33,512 nucleotides of DNA from positions 1 through 33,512 of the forward strand of contig NZ_JAMBOJ010000055.1 of NCBI RefSeq assembly GCF_023715565.1. The letters run 5' to 3'. This DNA is from Cytobacillus firmus (GTDB taxonomy: Bacteria; Bacillota; Bacilli; Bacillales; Cytobacillaceae). The notes below the pieces were generated by a model. That model searched no databases. It was not told the origin of the DNA and worked only from the letters and a program-made list of their open reading frames with translations. The translations under genes were made by a program, and so were the position numbers. Positions 1 to 8,571 of the stretch are shown here, in pieces. How positions within the stretch are numbered: the first letter of the stretch is position 1; each line of letters starts with the position of its first letter.

Positions 1-66
1 AGAAATGGCCTAGAAGATGACCTCGGAGAGGTCTATCATCATCTGAAAATGCTTCAAAGCCAATAA
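1..66 (+). CDS. 3' end of an unidentified gene (partial)
   Basis: The first frame is open from the window edge to a TAA at 64-66 and encodes 21 residues ending in HHLKMLQSQ. The tail is polar and probably helical. It is followed within 60 bp by a good intrinsic terminator, which supports it being a real gene end. Too little is present to name a family. Confidence 0.5.
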   Translation, partial: RNGLEDDLGEVYHHLKMLQSQ

Positions 67-75
67 AATTCAAAA

Positions 76-155
76 AAGAGGTCCGGAATGAGACTATTCC
101 GAACCCTTTTGTCTACAAACTGAACAAGCGCATATCATAAGCGCTTGTTTTTATA
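76..155. terminator. Two hairpins forming a terminator zone
   Basis: An imperfect hairpin (about 81-106, arms related to GGTCCGGAAT/ATTCCGAACC) is followed by CTTTTG. A perfect 9-bp stem comes next, AACAAGCGC (123-131) with GCGCTTGTT (141-149), leading into a T-rich tail. The zone lies between a plus-strand gene end and a minus-strand gene end, so it may stop transcription from both sides. Confidence 0.7.
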
Positions 156-160
156 TTTTC

Positions 161-601
161 CTACCAAAGCACCGGCTTGACTACCATGAACCAGAGCATG
201 AGCATTAACAAAAATAGATAGATCCAGACGGAGCGTGTGAGCTTTCTGATTAGGAAATGCTGATCTGCTCCCGGCTCATCAAATTTCCTAAGGACGGGAG
301 TGAAGGCCCGAGCGAGAAAAAAGACAGAGCCTCCCATAACTGCCAGGGTAGCAACGATCCAAGATGTCGTCCAGGACCAGTGGCTATTCACGATTAGAAG
401 GATACCCGAGCCTACAAGTATATGTCCTGCATGTTTGACAAGGCGCACTGATGTCCTGAAGATGCTGATATATGCCTGTTGGACCCCGTGTTGAGCCGCT
501 CCCAATTTATTGACGATTGGGATCAGAATAAAAAAGGGGCCAATAGAAAGAATGGCACTGCTGACATGGATATACAGCAGTATTCGATACAATATGTCCA
601 T
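161..601 (-). CDS. DUF2269-like integral membrane protein
   Basis: This 146-residue protein has about four hydrophobic helices: roughly residues 5-30, 58-75, 80-98 and 125-145. The N-terminal MDILYRILLYIHV pattern, with a histidine in helix 1 and another (HAGH) near helix 2, resembles the DUF2269 family of small membrane proteins, whose function is unknown. The start is 9 bp after the stop of the upstream ASCH-domain gene and has no strong ribosome binding site of its own. The two genes therefore probably form an operon with translational coupling. I infer only that it is an inner-membrane protein. The family assignment rests on the overall pattern. Confidence 0.65.
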   Translation of the reverse strand: MDILYRILLYIHVSSAILSIGPFFILIPIVNKLGAAQHGVQQAYISIFRTSVRLVKHAGHILVGSGILLIVNSHWSWTTSWIVATLAVMGGSVFFLARAFTPVLRKFDEPGADQHFLIRKLTRSVWIYLFLLMLMLWFMVVKPVLW

Positions 602-610
602 TCCGGCAGA

Positions 611-961
611 TTACTTCGTCACTGCGCTGAATTCATGAACCCATACACGCATTTGCGGAAGCCAAGGCATTCCCGGATGCATGGAAAGGATGGATTGCTT
701 GTAGTCTTCCAAATTTTCGAAGCCTTCCTGGCGTGCATGCTCGTCTGTTAACTCACCAAGGGATTGTGAATAAACTTTATCTACAACAAAGTCCTGTCCC
801 TCAAGTGTCATGATTTCTCCCACATCAGCATAGCGGCCGTTGCGGCGTGTAGCTGTTTTCTTTCCTGCAAGAACCTTTTCAACGTCCTCTTTAACGGTTA
901 CCATGCGGTCTACTGAACATGTTTTCGGCGGTAATGTATTTGGGTCATGCTGATTTGACAT
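611..961 (-). CDS. ASCH-domain protein (YqfB-like)
   Basis: A 116-residue soluble protein with the features of an ASCH (PUA-like) domain: a basic GKKTATRRNGRY segment around residues 33-45, then GEIMTLEGQDFVVDKVYSQSLGELTDEHARQEGF. The ASCH fold binds RNA or modified nucleosides. The E. coli relative YqfB hydrolyses N4-acetylcytidine, and the K-T-x-R motif is compatible with that, but the activity here is an inference. The start has a clean GGAGG about 9 bases upstream. It is the first gene of a short minus-strand unit with the DUF2269-like protein, and it lies downstream of the glnS terminator, so it is probably transcribed separately from glnS. Confidence 0.7.
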   Translation of the reverse strand: MSNQHDPNTLPPKTCSVDRMVTVKEDVEKVLAGKKTATRRNGRYADVGEIMTLEGQDFVVDKVYSQSLGELTDEHARQEGFENLEDYKQSILSMHPGMPWLPQMRVWVHEFSAVTK

Positions 962-1034
962 ATTTTTTTCCTCCTTATGTAAATGCTTACTTTAGAACCT
1001 TATCATACTTTTCAGCGGAAAGGCAGCTAACCGG

Positions 1035-1066
1035 TAAAAAAGCCTGAGGAAACAAGGCCCTCAGGC
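1035..1066 (-). terminator. Terminator of glnS
   Basis: On the minus strand, immediately after the glnS stop, an 8-bp stem (1042-1049 with 1059-1066, GCCTGAGG/CCTCAGGC) is followed by a run of seven T (the A run at 1035-1041). Confidence 0.88.
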
Positions 1067-1074
1067 GTATTGCC

Positions 1075-2766
<1,692 letters not shown>

Positions 2767-3048
2767 ACCGGTATCAGCCTTTCTGTTTATGTAGTTAGTA
2801 CTTATTTTAATAATATCTGGAAGGAAAATAAAGCGAAACTTCCCTTAGTTGTGCTGCTGTCGTTTATCACGCAATACTTTTTATTCATTCTATCTATTAT
2901 AAACAAGACGAGAGTGGAAAAAAAGTTTTTCTGAAGGCTGGATGCGAAGTTTTACAAAAATGTTAAATAATTTCAAAAGAGGAGGGATGTAGGGATGAGC
3001 AAAGAATGTCTCTTAACAGGAAGTATTCCATTGAATGGAGGAAGAGAC

Positions 3049-3813
3049 ATGTCCATAAAATATCCGATTTTAGAAGGAGCAGAACCTTTTTATTTTGAAG
3101 GAAATGACATTGGAATTTTGGTTTCTCATGGCTTTACCGGTTCTACTCAAAGCATGCGCCAGCTTGGAGAAGCTTATGCCAATTCAGGGTTTACAGTCTG
3201 CGGTCCACGGCTGAAGGGACACGGCACTCATTACGAAGACATGGAAAGAACGACCCATCAGGACTGGATTCATTCTGTTGAAGAAGGTTATCGGTGGCTG
3301 AAAGAGCGCTGCAGTACGATATTCGTTACAGGGCTGTCAATGGGCGGCACCCTGACATTGTATATGGCCGAGAAATATCCGGAGATTAAGGGGATCATAC
3401 CGATTAATGCAGCTATTGAAATTCCTGATATGGCGGCAGCTGCCAGCCTTGAGGATGTACGCTTCCTGGATGCAATTGGTTCAGACATAAAAAATCCGGA
3501 TATAAAAGAGCTTGCCTATGAAAAGACACCGGTCAAGTCGCTTGGTGAAATAAACGAACTGATGAAAAAAGTGAAAGCTGAGTTAGATAAAATCACTTGC
3601 CCTGCGCTAATTTTTGTTTCAAAAGAAGATCATGTGGTTCCTCCTTCCAATTCACAGGAAATATACAGCGGCATTCAATCGGCTGCCAAGGAAATAGTCA
3701 CCCTGGACAACAGCTATCATGTGGCAACGCTTGATAACGATCAAGACATCATAATAGAAAGAACACTGCTTTTTCTGAAGCGGGTACTGGAAACAAGCAG
3801 TCTTCAAGGATGA
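3049..3813 (+). CDS. Alpha/beta hydrolase, Est30-type carboxylesterase
   Basis: This protein belongs to the small carboxylesterase/monoacylglycerol-lipase family exemplified by Geobacillus Est30, which hydrolyses short- to medium-chain acyl esters in the cytosol. Visible features are the oxyanion loop SHGFTGS, the nucleophile elbow GLSMGG (Ser), an acid residue in KEDHVVPP, and the catalytic His in NSYHVATLDND. Two in-frame starts each have a good Shine-Dalgarno sequence. ATG 2995 (GGAGG at 2981) gives 272 residues and ATG 3049 (GGAGG at 3037) gives 254. The shorter form fits the family length (about 247), so I prefer it. A terminator follows and the gene appears monocistronic, divergent from glnS. 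The physiological substrate is unknown. Confidence 0.88.
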   Translation: MSIKYPILEGAEPFYFEGNDIGILVSHGFTGSTQSMRQLGEAYANSGFTVCGPRLKGHGTHYEDMERTTHQDWIHSVEEGYRWLKERCSTIFVTGLSMGGTLTLYMAEKYPEIKGIIPINAAIEIPDMAAAASLEDVRFLDAIGSDIKNPDIKELAYEKTPVKSLGEINELMKKVKAELDKITCPALIFVSKEDHVVPPSNSQEIYSGIQSAAKEIVTLDNSYHVATLDNDQDIIIERTLLFLKRVLETSSLQG

Positions 3814-3817
3814 TGCG

Positions 3818-3845
3818 GGGAGCTTAATAAGGCTCCTTTTTTTTG
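3818..3845 (+). terminator. Terminator of the esterase gene
   Basis: A short stem, GGAGC (3819-3823) with GCTCC (3832-3836), has an 8-base loop and is followed by a run of eight T. Confidence 0.8.
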
Positions 3846-4052
3846 AGTTTTATTGCCTTGATATGATGCAAAATTCCGTTCCTTTTTCGAATCAGCTGTG
3901 TTAGTATTTAGTAATTCGAAATAGTTAGCTGTTTTTTCAAAAAGGCTCTTTTCGTATAAATTGCTGTTTTGGCTATCGGTTAATTTCCGCTTCAATCAAC
4001 TAAGCAAACACGAAAACAGCCTTAAAAGAAAAATGGAAAGCGGGGGATGCTC

Positions 4053-5246
4053 GTGGAAAAGGCAGCAAAAGATACTTTATGGACGAAGTCTTTCATTATG
4101 CTGATGATCGGAAATTTATTTGTTTTTATGTCATTTCAAATGCTGATTCCAACTTTGCCTCCATATATTAAGTCCATTGGGGCAAGTGGTCTTGAAATTG
4201 GGATGGTGACAGCACTCTTTTCAATTGGTGCCGTTTTGAGCAGACCTTTCATCGGGTTTATGTTGGAATATAAAGCAAGAAAGCAGCTGGTGCTGATCGG
4301 TGCAGCAGCGCTCTTGGCAATAACTATTATTTATCCGCTATCAAGTGTGGTCATGATTTTTCTTTTATTCCGATTCATTCATGGGCTTGCCTGGGGATGG
4401 TCAACTACTGTAAATGGGACAGCAGCCGTTGATGTAGTGCCTAACTCCAGACTTGGAGAGGGTATGGGTTACTATGGCCTGAGTGTCACGATTGGAATGA
4501 TCATTGCACCAAGTCTCGGAATCTACCTCTATCAGATTACCTCTTTTACCAATCTTATTTATATTTCAAGTGTACTCGGGGTAATTGCCATTGTGCTTCT
4601 GGCCATTGTCCATTATGAGACACCTGAGGTTGTTTTGAACACAAGGAAAGAAGATCTGAAATTCTCTTACCTTGGCTCATTAATTGAAAAATCCAGCTGG
4701 TTTCCTGCCTTCATTACGATCATCGTTACTTTTGGATACGGGTCCATCGTAACATTCATTGTTATTTTTGGAGAAGAGCGCGGCATAGATCAAATATTCC
4801 TTTTCTATCTGTTCAATGCGATTATGGCATCGCTTTCGAGGCCGGTTGCAGGAAAGTGGTTTGACCAGCGCGGTCCGAAGGGACTTGTATTGCTTTGTAC
4901 GTTCCTGACCTTTATTGGCATGTGGGTCCTTTCTTTCGCACATTCGAATATGTTAATTATCATTAGCGGAATTTTGTTTGGAGTTGGATTTGGTTCATTG
5001 ATTCCTACTCTGCAGTCCTGGACGTTGTCAATGACACCGTCCAACAGGCGCGGTGTGGCTAACGGAATGTTTTTCTCCTCTATCGACCTTGGAATTGGAC
5101 TAAGCGGGCTTGTGTTTGGGGTGCTGGCGCAGTTTGTAGAAACGGCGGCACTATTTCAAATATCAAGCGTGTTCCTGATTCTGGGCATGGCTGTTACAGT
5201 CCTGTATGGAAGACGGCGCCGGGCTGCCCGGCCGCAGCAAGCCTAA
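4053..5246 (+). CDS. Major facilitator superfamily transporter
   Basis: A hydrophobic protein of about 397 residues with twelve predicted membrane helices, typical of a 12-TM MFS exporter. The first helix starts near FIMLMIGNLFVF. The loop 2-3 region (SRPFIGFMLEYKARKQLVLIG) fits the MFS motif A position, and there is a central cytoplasmic loop around residues 185-205. The C terminus is basic and alanine-rich (GRRRRAARPQQA). Two starts are possible: ATG 4047, or GTG 4053, which lies 6 bases after a GGGGG ribosome binding site. The same GCGGGGG-N6 arrangement precedes the dynamin gene, so I prefer GTG. The substrate cannot be told from sequence; a drug or sugar exporter is possible. It appears monocistronic, with a terminator downstream. 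Confidence 0.88.
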   Translation: MEKAAKDTLWTKSFIMLMIGNLFVFMSFQMLIPTLPPYIKSIGASGLEIGMVTALFSIGAVLSRPFIGFMLEYKARKQLVLIGAAALLAITIIYPLSSVVMIFLLFRFIHGLAWGWSTTVNGTAAVDVVPNSRLGEGMGYYGLSVTIGMIIAPSLGIYLYQITSFTNLIYISSVLGVIAIVLLAIVHYETPEVVLNTRKEDLKFSYLGSLIEKSSWFPAFITIIVTFGYGSIVTFIVIFGEERGIDQIFLFYLFNAIMASLSRPVAGKWFDQRGPKGLVLLCTFLTFIGMWVLSFAHSNMLIIISGILFGVGFGSLIPTLQSWTLSMTPSNRRGVANGMFFSSIDLGIGLSGLVFGVLAQFVETAALFQISSVFLILGMAVTVLYGRRRRAARPQQA

Positions 5247-5260
5247 TAATATAATGAAGA

Positions 5261-5315
5261 ATGAAAACTGGCAGACAGGAATAAATATATTTTTGTTTGC
5301 CAGTTTTCATTTTGT
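5261..5315 (+). terminator. Long-stem terminator after the MFS gene
   Basis: A perfect 13-bp inverted repeat (5261-5273 with 5298-5310, core AAAACTGGCA/TGCCAGTTTT) encloses a 24-base AT-rich loop and is followed by TTTGTCTT. The T tract is modest but the stem is very stable. Confidence 0.7.
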
Positions 5316-5650
5316 CTTGAGGTGGTATTAATTGAGAAAAGCTAATTCTAACTATTAAAATTATTACACAAGAATACAGCAATGTTTCAAAAATGATAGA
5401 GAAATGAAATTTTTTGCAGAAAAATTTTTGCTACAATATAAAGATAAAGGATGAAAATTGGCGTATTATGCGTTTTTTTAAAGATAAGAGGCAATTTCTG
5501 AAGTTAGATAACGCTCTAGCCCAGAGGCCTTCCATAATAAAGCATGCTGATAGAGCCCCATAAAATTAGGGAGTCAGCATGCTGAATCAATAAAATTCTT
5601 TTAAAAGCTGCCTTTAAGCGCTTTTAAAAATAGCACTGCGGGGGATCAAG
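5311..5650 (+). promoter_or_regulatory. Leader of the dynamin gene with two inverted repeats
   Basis: No convincing gene is present in these 340 bp. A possible -10 (TACAAT, 5432-5437) has no good -35. Two perfect 10-bp inverted repeats follow in series: AGCATGCTGA (5541-5550) with TCAGCATGCT (5574-5583), and TTTTAAAAGC (5599-5608) with GCTTTTAAAA (5620-5629). The second loop contains a cre-like palindrome (TTTAAGCGCTTTTA, 5613-5626) with two mismatches to the CcpA consensus. Neither repeat has a T tract, so they look like operators or 5' UTR structures rather than terminators. The GCGGGGG ribosome binding site follows at about 5638. Confidence 0.4.
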
Positions 5651-8398
5651 ATGACTTTAGAGAAGCAGCTAATCAGCAAAACCTTTTATAAGACCTTCAT
5701 GGAATCTAATGAAAATGTGCATCCGATCAGAGTTTTGGGTGAACTGTATGTGGCTGAGCAGCAGAACGAGGTGCCTGATTTAACTAATATCCGCTTCGCC
5801 CAGGGGGAAGTCTATTTTCTTAACAAAGATTATGAAGCGGCCATTTTTAAATGGGAGAGCATTCCTAATGAATTGGGGCCGTGGGCACAAAAGAATATGG
5901 CTGATGCCTATTTTGAATTAGATTTGCTTTCAAATGCTGAGGACTTTTATAAAGCTATTGAAACAGATTCAGAGGTGTTAAAGACCGAGGTGCTCCTACA
6001 GCTGTTTTCACTTTACATACAGCGCGGCAAGCTTGAATTGGCTGTTGAATCTATTAAAGAGGCTGTCCGGTTAAATCCGGATGATCCCGATGTGACCGAT
6101 CTGGCACGAGGGTTCTTTGAAGAACACAGCGATTGGGGAAATGCAGTGGAACTGGCTGTCAATGAAGCAATAAGGACAGAATCCCTATCCTGGTTTGAAG
6201 TTCTTCATTCATATGTGGAACAGGGGCGGACAGCAAAGATGGAGCCGAACTATTTCAGTGAGGCGCTTTCAGTGTTATACCGTACAGATCAGGCTCACTT
6301 TGAAGGTTTATCAGTGGCTTTGTGGAACAGCTATAAGACATCAGATCTGTATTTTCCATGGCTGAAAGAATACAATCGTCTTCTCCTGGATATGGAGCCG
6401 GGACGCTCACATACATGGAGCATGCTTTCGGAGCTTTATAAAGAAACTTACCTTGAATTGATCAGCGGCAAGCATTTAATCCGGGATTTATCCCATCTGA
6501 TTCCAAATCACATAACGAACTGGGTGAAAATAGCTGCCCCATCTCATTATCTTGTTTCGGCATCGGCAGTACTGGCATGGAGTGAAATATTCCCATCAAA
6601 TATTGAGCCTTCTGCTGTCAGTGAAGCAGAAAGCCTTGTGAGCCGTTCTGTCCGTTATCAGGAAGGTCTGGAGGAAAGCTTTAAGCTTTTCGAGAATATT
6701 ATGAATTGGGCCAAAGATAAAGGCGTCCTGATGGGTGAACGATTTGAATGGATGGTCCGCGAGCTCCTTGATGTGGATTCCGGCCACTTGCTGATTGCCG
6801 GTGCAGCATCAAATGGAAAGTCATCGTTTGTGAACAGTCTTCTTGGTGAAGAGCTGATGGGAGATTCAACATCTGCTTCAGTGCTGTTCAAGGATAGTGA
6901 TGAAGCTGAAATCCATGCAATTACGGATGAGGAGGTGCGAGGCATTTCTGATCTTGAGGATTTTAGGCAAAGTGCAGAGAAAAGCCAGCAGACGCTCATC
7001 CGCTGCAAGATGCCATTCAACTTTTTACAGAATAATAGACTCGCTGTCATAGATACGCCGGGTCTTGCGGGCCAGAGCAAGTTCAGAAATGGTGTGTTTC
7101 AATACCTCCATTTCGCTGACTGTATGCTATTTGTCCTGAATGCGGATTCCCCTTTGACAGATAAAGAGCTGGATCTTGCTGTAAGAATGCGAGAGCAGGC
7201 TCCGGAACTGCCTATTCATTTCCTTCTCAGTAAGATGGATCGGATTCCAGACAGCCAGGGTGCTATAGAGCTTCTTGATGAAACTCAGTCCCGTGTTCAT
7301 ACCTATTTCCCGAAAGCGAATGTGTTTGCTTTCTCCGCCTATTATGACAGTGAAAGTCAGCTTAATGATTTATCTGTTTTTATCAAGTCTATGATGGATG
7401 GGCGGAACAGGAAAGAAGATCGTGCAGCAAAAGTTCTTTACTATATAAAAAAATCAATCAAATTCCTTCTTGAAAAGCGCATTGAGATGGAAAGCAGCTT
7501 GATTGATACGATTAAATGGAACGAAGAGATGGTGACAAAACTAAAAGGTGCCAATAATCAGCTGATGGACATGGAAGAAGAGAAGGTCCGGACAATTAAG
7601 AGATCGTACAGCAAGATTAAAGATGAAATGAGAGCGGATCTTGAGAAGCAAATTCCGGAGCTGCTTCGAAATTGTTCAGAACTGGTGACAGAAGACAGTG
7701 ATTTTGGAAAAATCCATACTGAGCTTAATGATGAAATGAATAATCGGGTACACCAATATATTGAAGACACAGTTTTGCCGGAGTTTCATGTTTCCATTCA
7801 GGAATGGATTGCGGAAAGTGAAGGAGAGTTCAGAAGCAGCCAGGCATATTTGGATGAAATGAGCCAGGGCTTCAATGAGCTATACGGCGAGGAGAAAATC
7901 GCGCTGGACTGTGATTTCAGGGTTCTAGATGACTGGCGCCGCGACGCTGACCGGATGACGCGAGGGAGTGTCCAGCTTGAAAAGGCCAACATTCTAAACC
8001 GCTTTTCACCTTCGCAGTTCCTGCTCAAGAGTGCAGGAAAGCTGTTTGGAGCCATTCAGCAGAATAATACAATGCTCCATAATAAATATAAACAATTCAT
8101 TGAGCATGAAGATTATAGCGAAATTGCAGAATTCATTACCGATAAATTCATGCAGCAATTCGAACTCTTCGAGAAATCGCTTGAGCGGGATATTAAGATG
8201 TTCTTCAGAAATCCATTTGACGTATTGAATCATACAGCTGAAGAGACATACACAAACATTGCAGAAAATAAAGAAGCGCTAAGCAATATGCGCAAAAACC
8301 CTGAGATTTACCAGGATCCTCTGACGCTATTTGACCTGAAGCTCCGCCAGTTTGAATGGATGACTTCAGCAGGGGAAAGAGTTAAGGAATATCGTTAA
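5651..8398 (+). CDS. TPR-containing dynamin-family GTPase
   Basis: This 915-residue protein has tetratricopeptide-like helical repeats (about residues 50-165, for example KDYEAAIFKWESIP and GKLELAVESIKEAVRLNPDDPDV). A helical linker leads to one dynamin-type GTPase domain. G1/P-loop is GAASNGKS at 384-391, G3 is DTPG at 468-471 and G4 is SKMD at 527-530. The C-terminal part (about 600-900) is mostly charged helices and coiled coil, as expected for a dynamin stalk. I see no transmembrane segment. Bacillus DynA is about 1,190 residues with two GTPase modules, so this is a different architecture with a single GTPase and an N-terminal TPR scaffold. By family, a role in membrane remodelling or stress and phage protection is plausible but inferred. 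The gene stands alone, ends at a strong terminator and lies just before the rsbK-like gene. Confidence 0.85.
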   Translation: MTLEKQLISKTFYKTFMESNENVHPIRVLGELYVAEQQNEVPDLTNIRFAQGEVYFLNKDYEAAIFKWESIPNELGPWAQKNMADAYFELDLLSNAEDFYKAIETDSEVLKTEVLLQLFSLYIQRGKLELAVESIKEAVRLNPDDPDVTDLARGFFEEHSDWGNAVELAVNEAIRTESLSWFEVLHSYVEQGRTAKMEPNYFSEALSVLYRTDQAHFEGLSVALWNSYKTSDLYFPWLKEYNRLLLDMEPGRSHTWSMLSELYKETYLELISGKHLIRDLSHLIPNHITNWVKIAAPSHYLVSASAVLAWSEIFPSNIEPSAVSEAESLVSRSVRYQEGLEESFKLFENIMNWAKDKGVLMGERFEWMVRELLDVDSGHLLIAGAASNGKSSFVNSLLGEELMGDSTSASVLFKDSDEAEIHAITDEEVRGISDLEDFRQSAEKSQQTLIRCKMPFNFLQNNRLAVIDTPGLAGQSKFRNGVFQYLHFADCMLFVLNADSPLTDKELDLAVRMREQAPELPIHFLLSKMDRIPDSQGAIELLDETQSRVHTYFPKANVFAFSAYYDSESQLNDLSVFIKSMMDGRNRKEDRAAKVLYYIKKSIKFLLEKRIEMESSLIDTIKWNEEMVTKLKGANNQLMDMEEEKVRTIKRSYSKIKDEMRADLEKQIPELLRNCSELVTEDSDFGKIHTELNDEMNNRVHQYIEDTVLPEFHVSIQEWIAESEGEFRSSQAYLDEMSQGFNELYGEEKIALDCDFRVLDDWRRDADRMTRGSVQLEKANILNRFSPSQFLLKSAGKLFGAIQQNNTMLHNKYKQFIEHEDYSEIAEFITDKFMQQFELFEKSLERDIKMFFRNPFDVLNHTAEETYTNIAENKEALSNMRKNPEIYQDPLTLFDLKLRQFEWMTSAGERVKEYR

Positions 8399-8404
8399 AC
8401 ATTG

Positions 8405-8431
8405 GGAAGGAGCAATCCTTCCTCTTTTTTT
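8405..8431 (+). terminator. Terminator of the dynamin gene
   Basis: A perfect 7-bp stem, GGAAGGA (8405-8411) with TCCTTCC (8416-8422), has a GCAA tetraloop and is followed by TCTTTTTTT. Confidence 0.92.
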
Positions 8432-8452
8432 ATGAAAAAAACAGAAAAAAAG

Positions 8453-8478
8453 GTTTGGGTTATATTAAATAAGGGTAA
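8453..8478 (+). promoter_or_regulatory. Candidate sigma-B promoter of rsbK
   Basis: GTTTGG (8453-8458), a 14-bp spacer, then GGGTAA (8473-8478) resemble the B. subtilis sigma-B consensus GTTTAA-N12-15-GGGTAT. The site lies between the dynamin terminator and the kinase gene, 94 bp before the preferred GTG start. Confidence 0.6.
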
Positions 8479-8571
8479 AGAAGCTAGTCTATTAAAACCT
8501 TAATCTCATAAAGCGTGAACATGCGCAAGAAAAATGATGAAGAAAAATCGGGGGAAAGAAGGAGAGAACAG

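Noticed and set aside
3804..3995. Minus-strand 63-codon open frame between the esterase and MFS genes
   Set aside because: It crosses the esterase terminator, has no ribosome binding site and a low-complexity composition.
4047..5246. Tetracycline-specific exporter assignment for the first MFS gene
   Set aside because: Motif A is degenerate and nothing in the sequence fixes the substrate.
5324..5360. Eight-codon leader peptide (TTG after GAGGTGG) before the dynamin gene
   Set aside because: No codon bias or attenuator structure placed to use it.
6658..7080. 140-codon minus-strand frame inside the dynamin gene
   Set aside because: Ser-rich antisense shadow of the GTPase coding sequence with no start signal.
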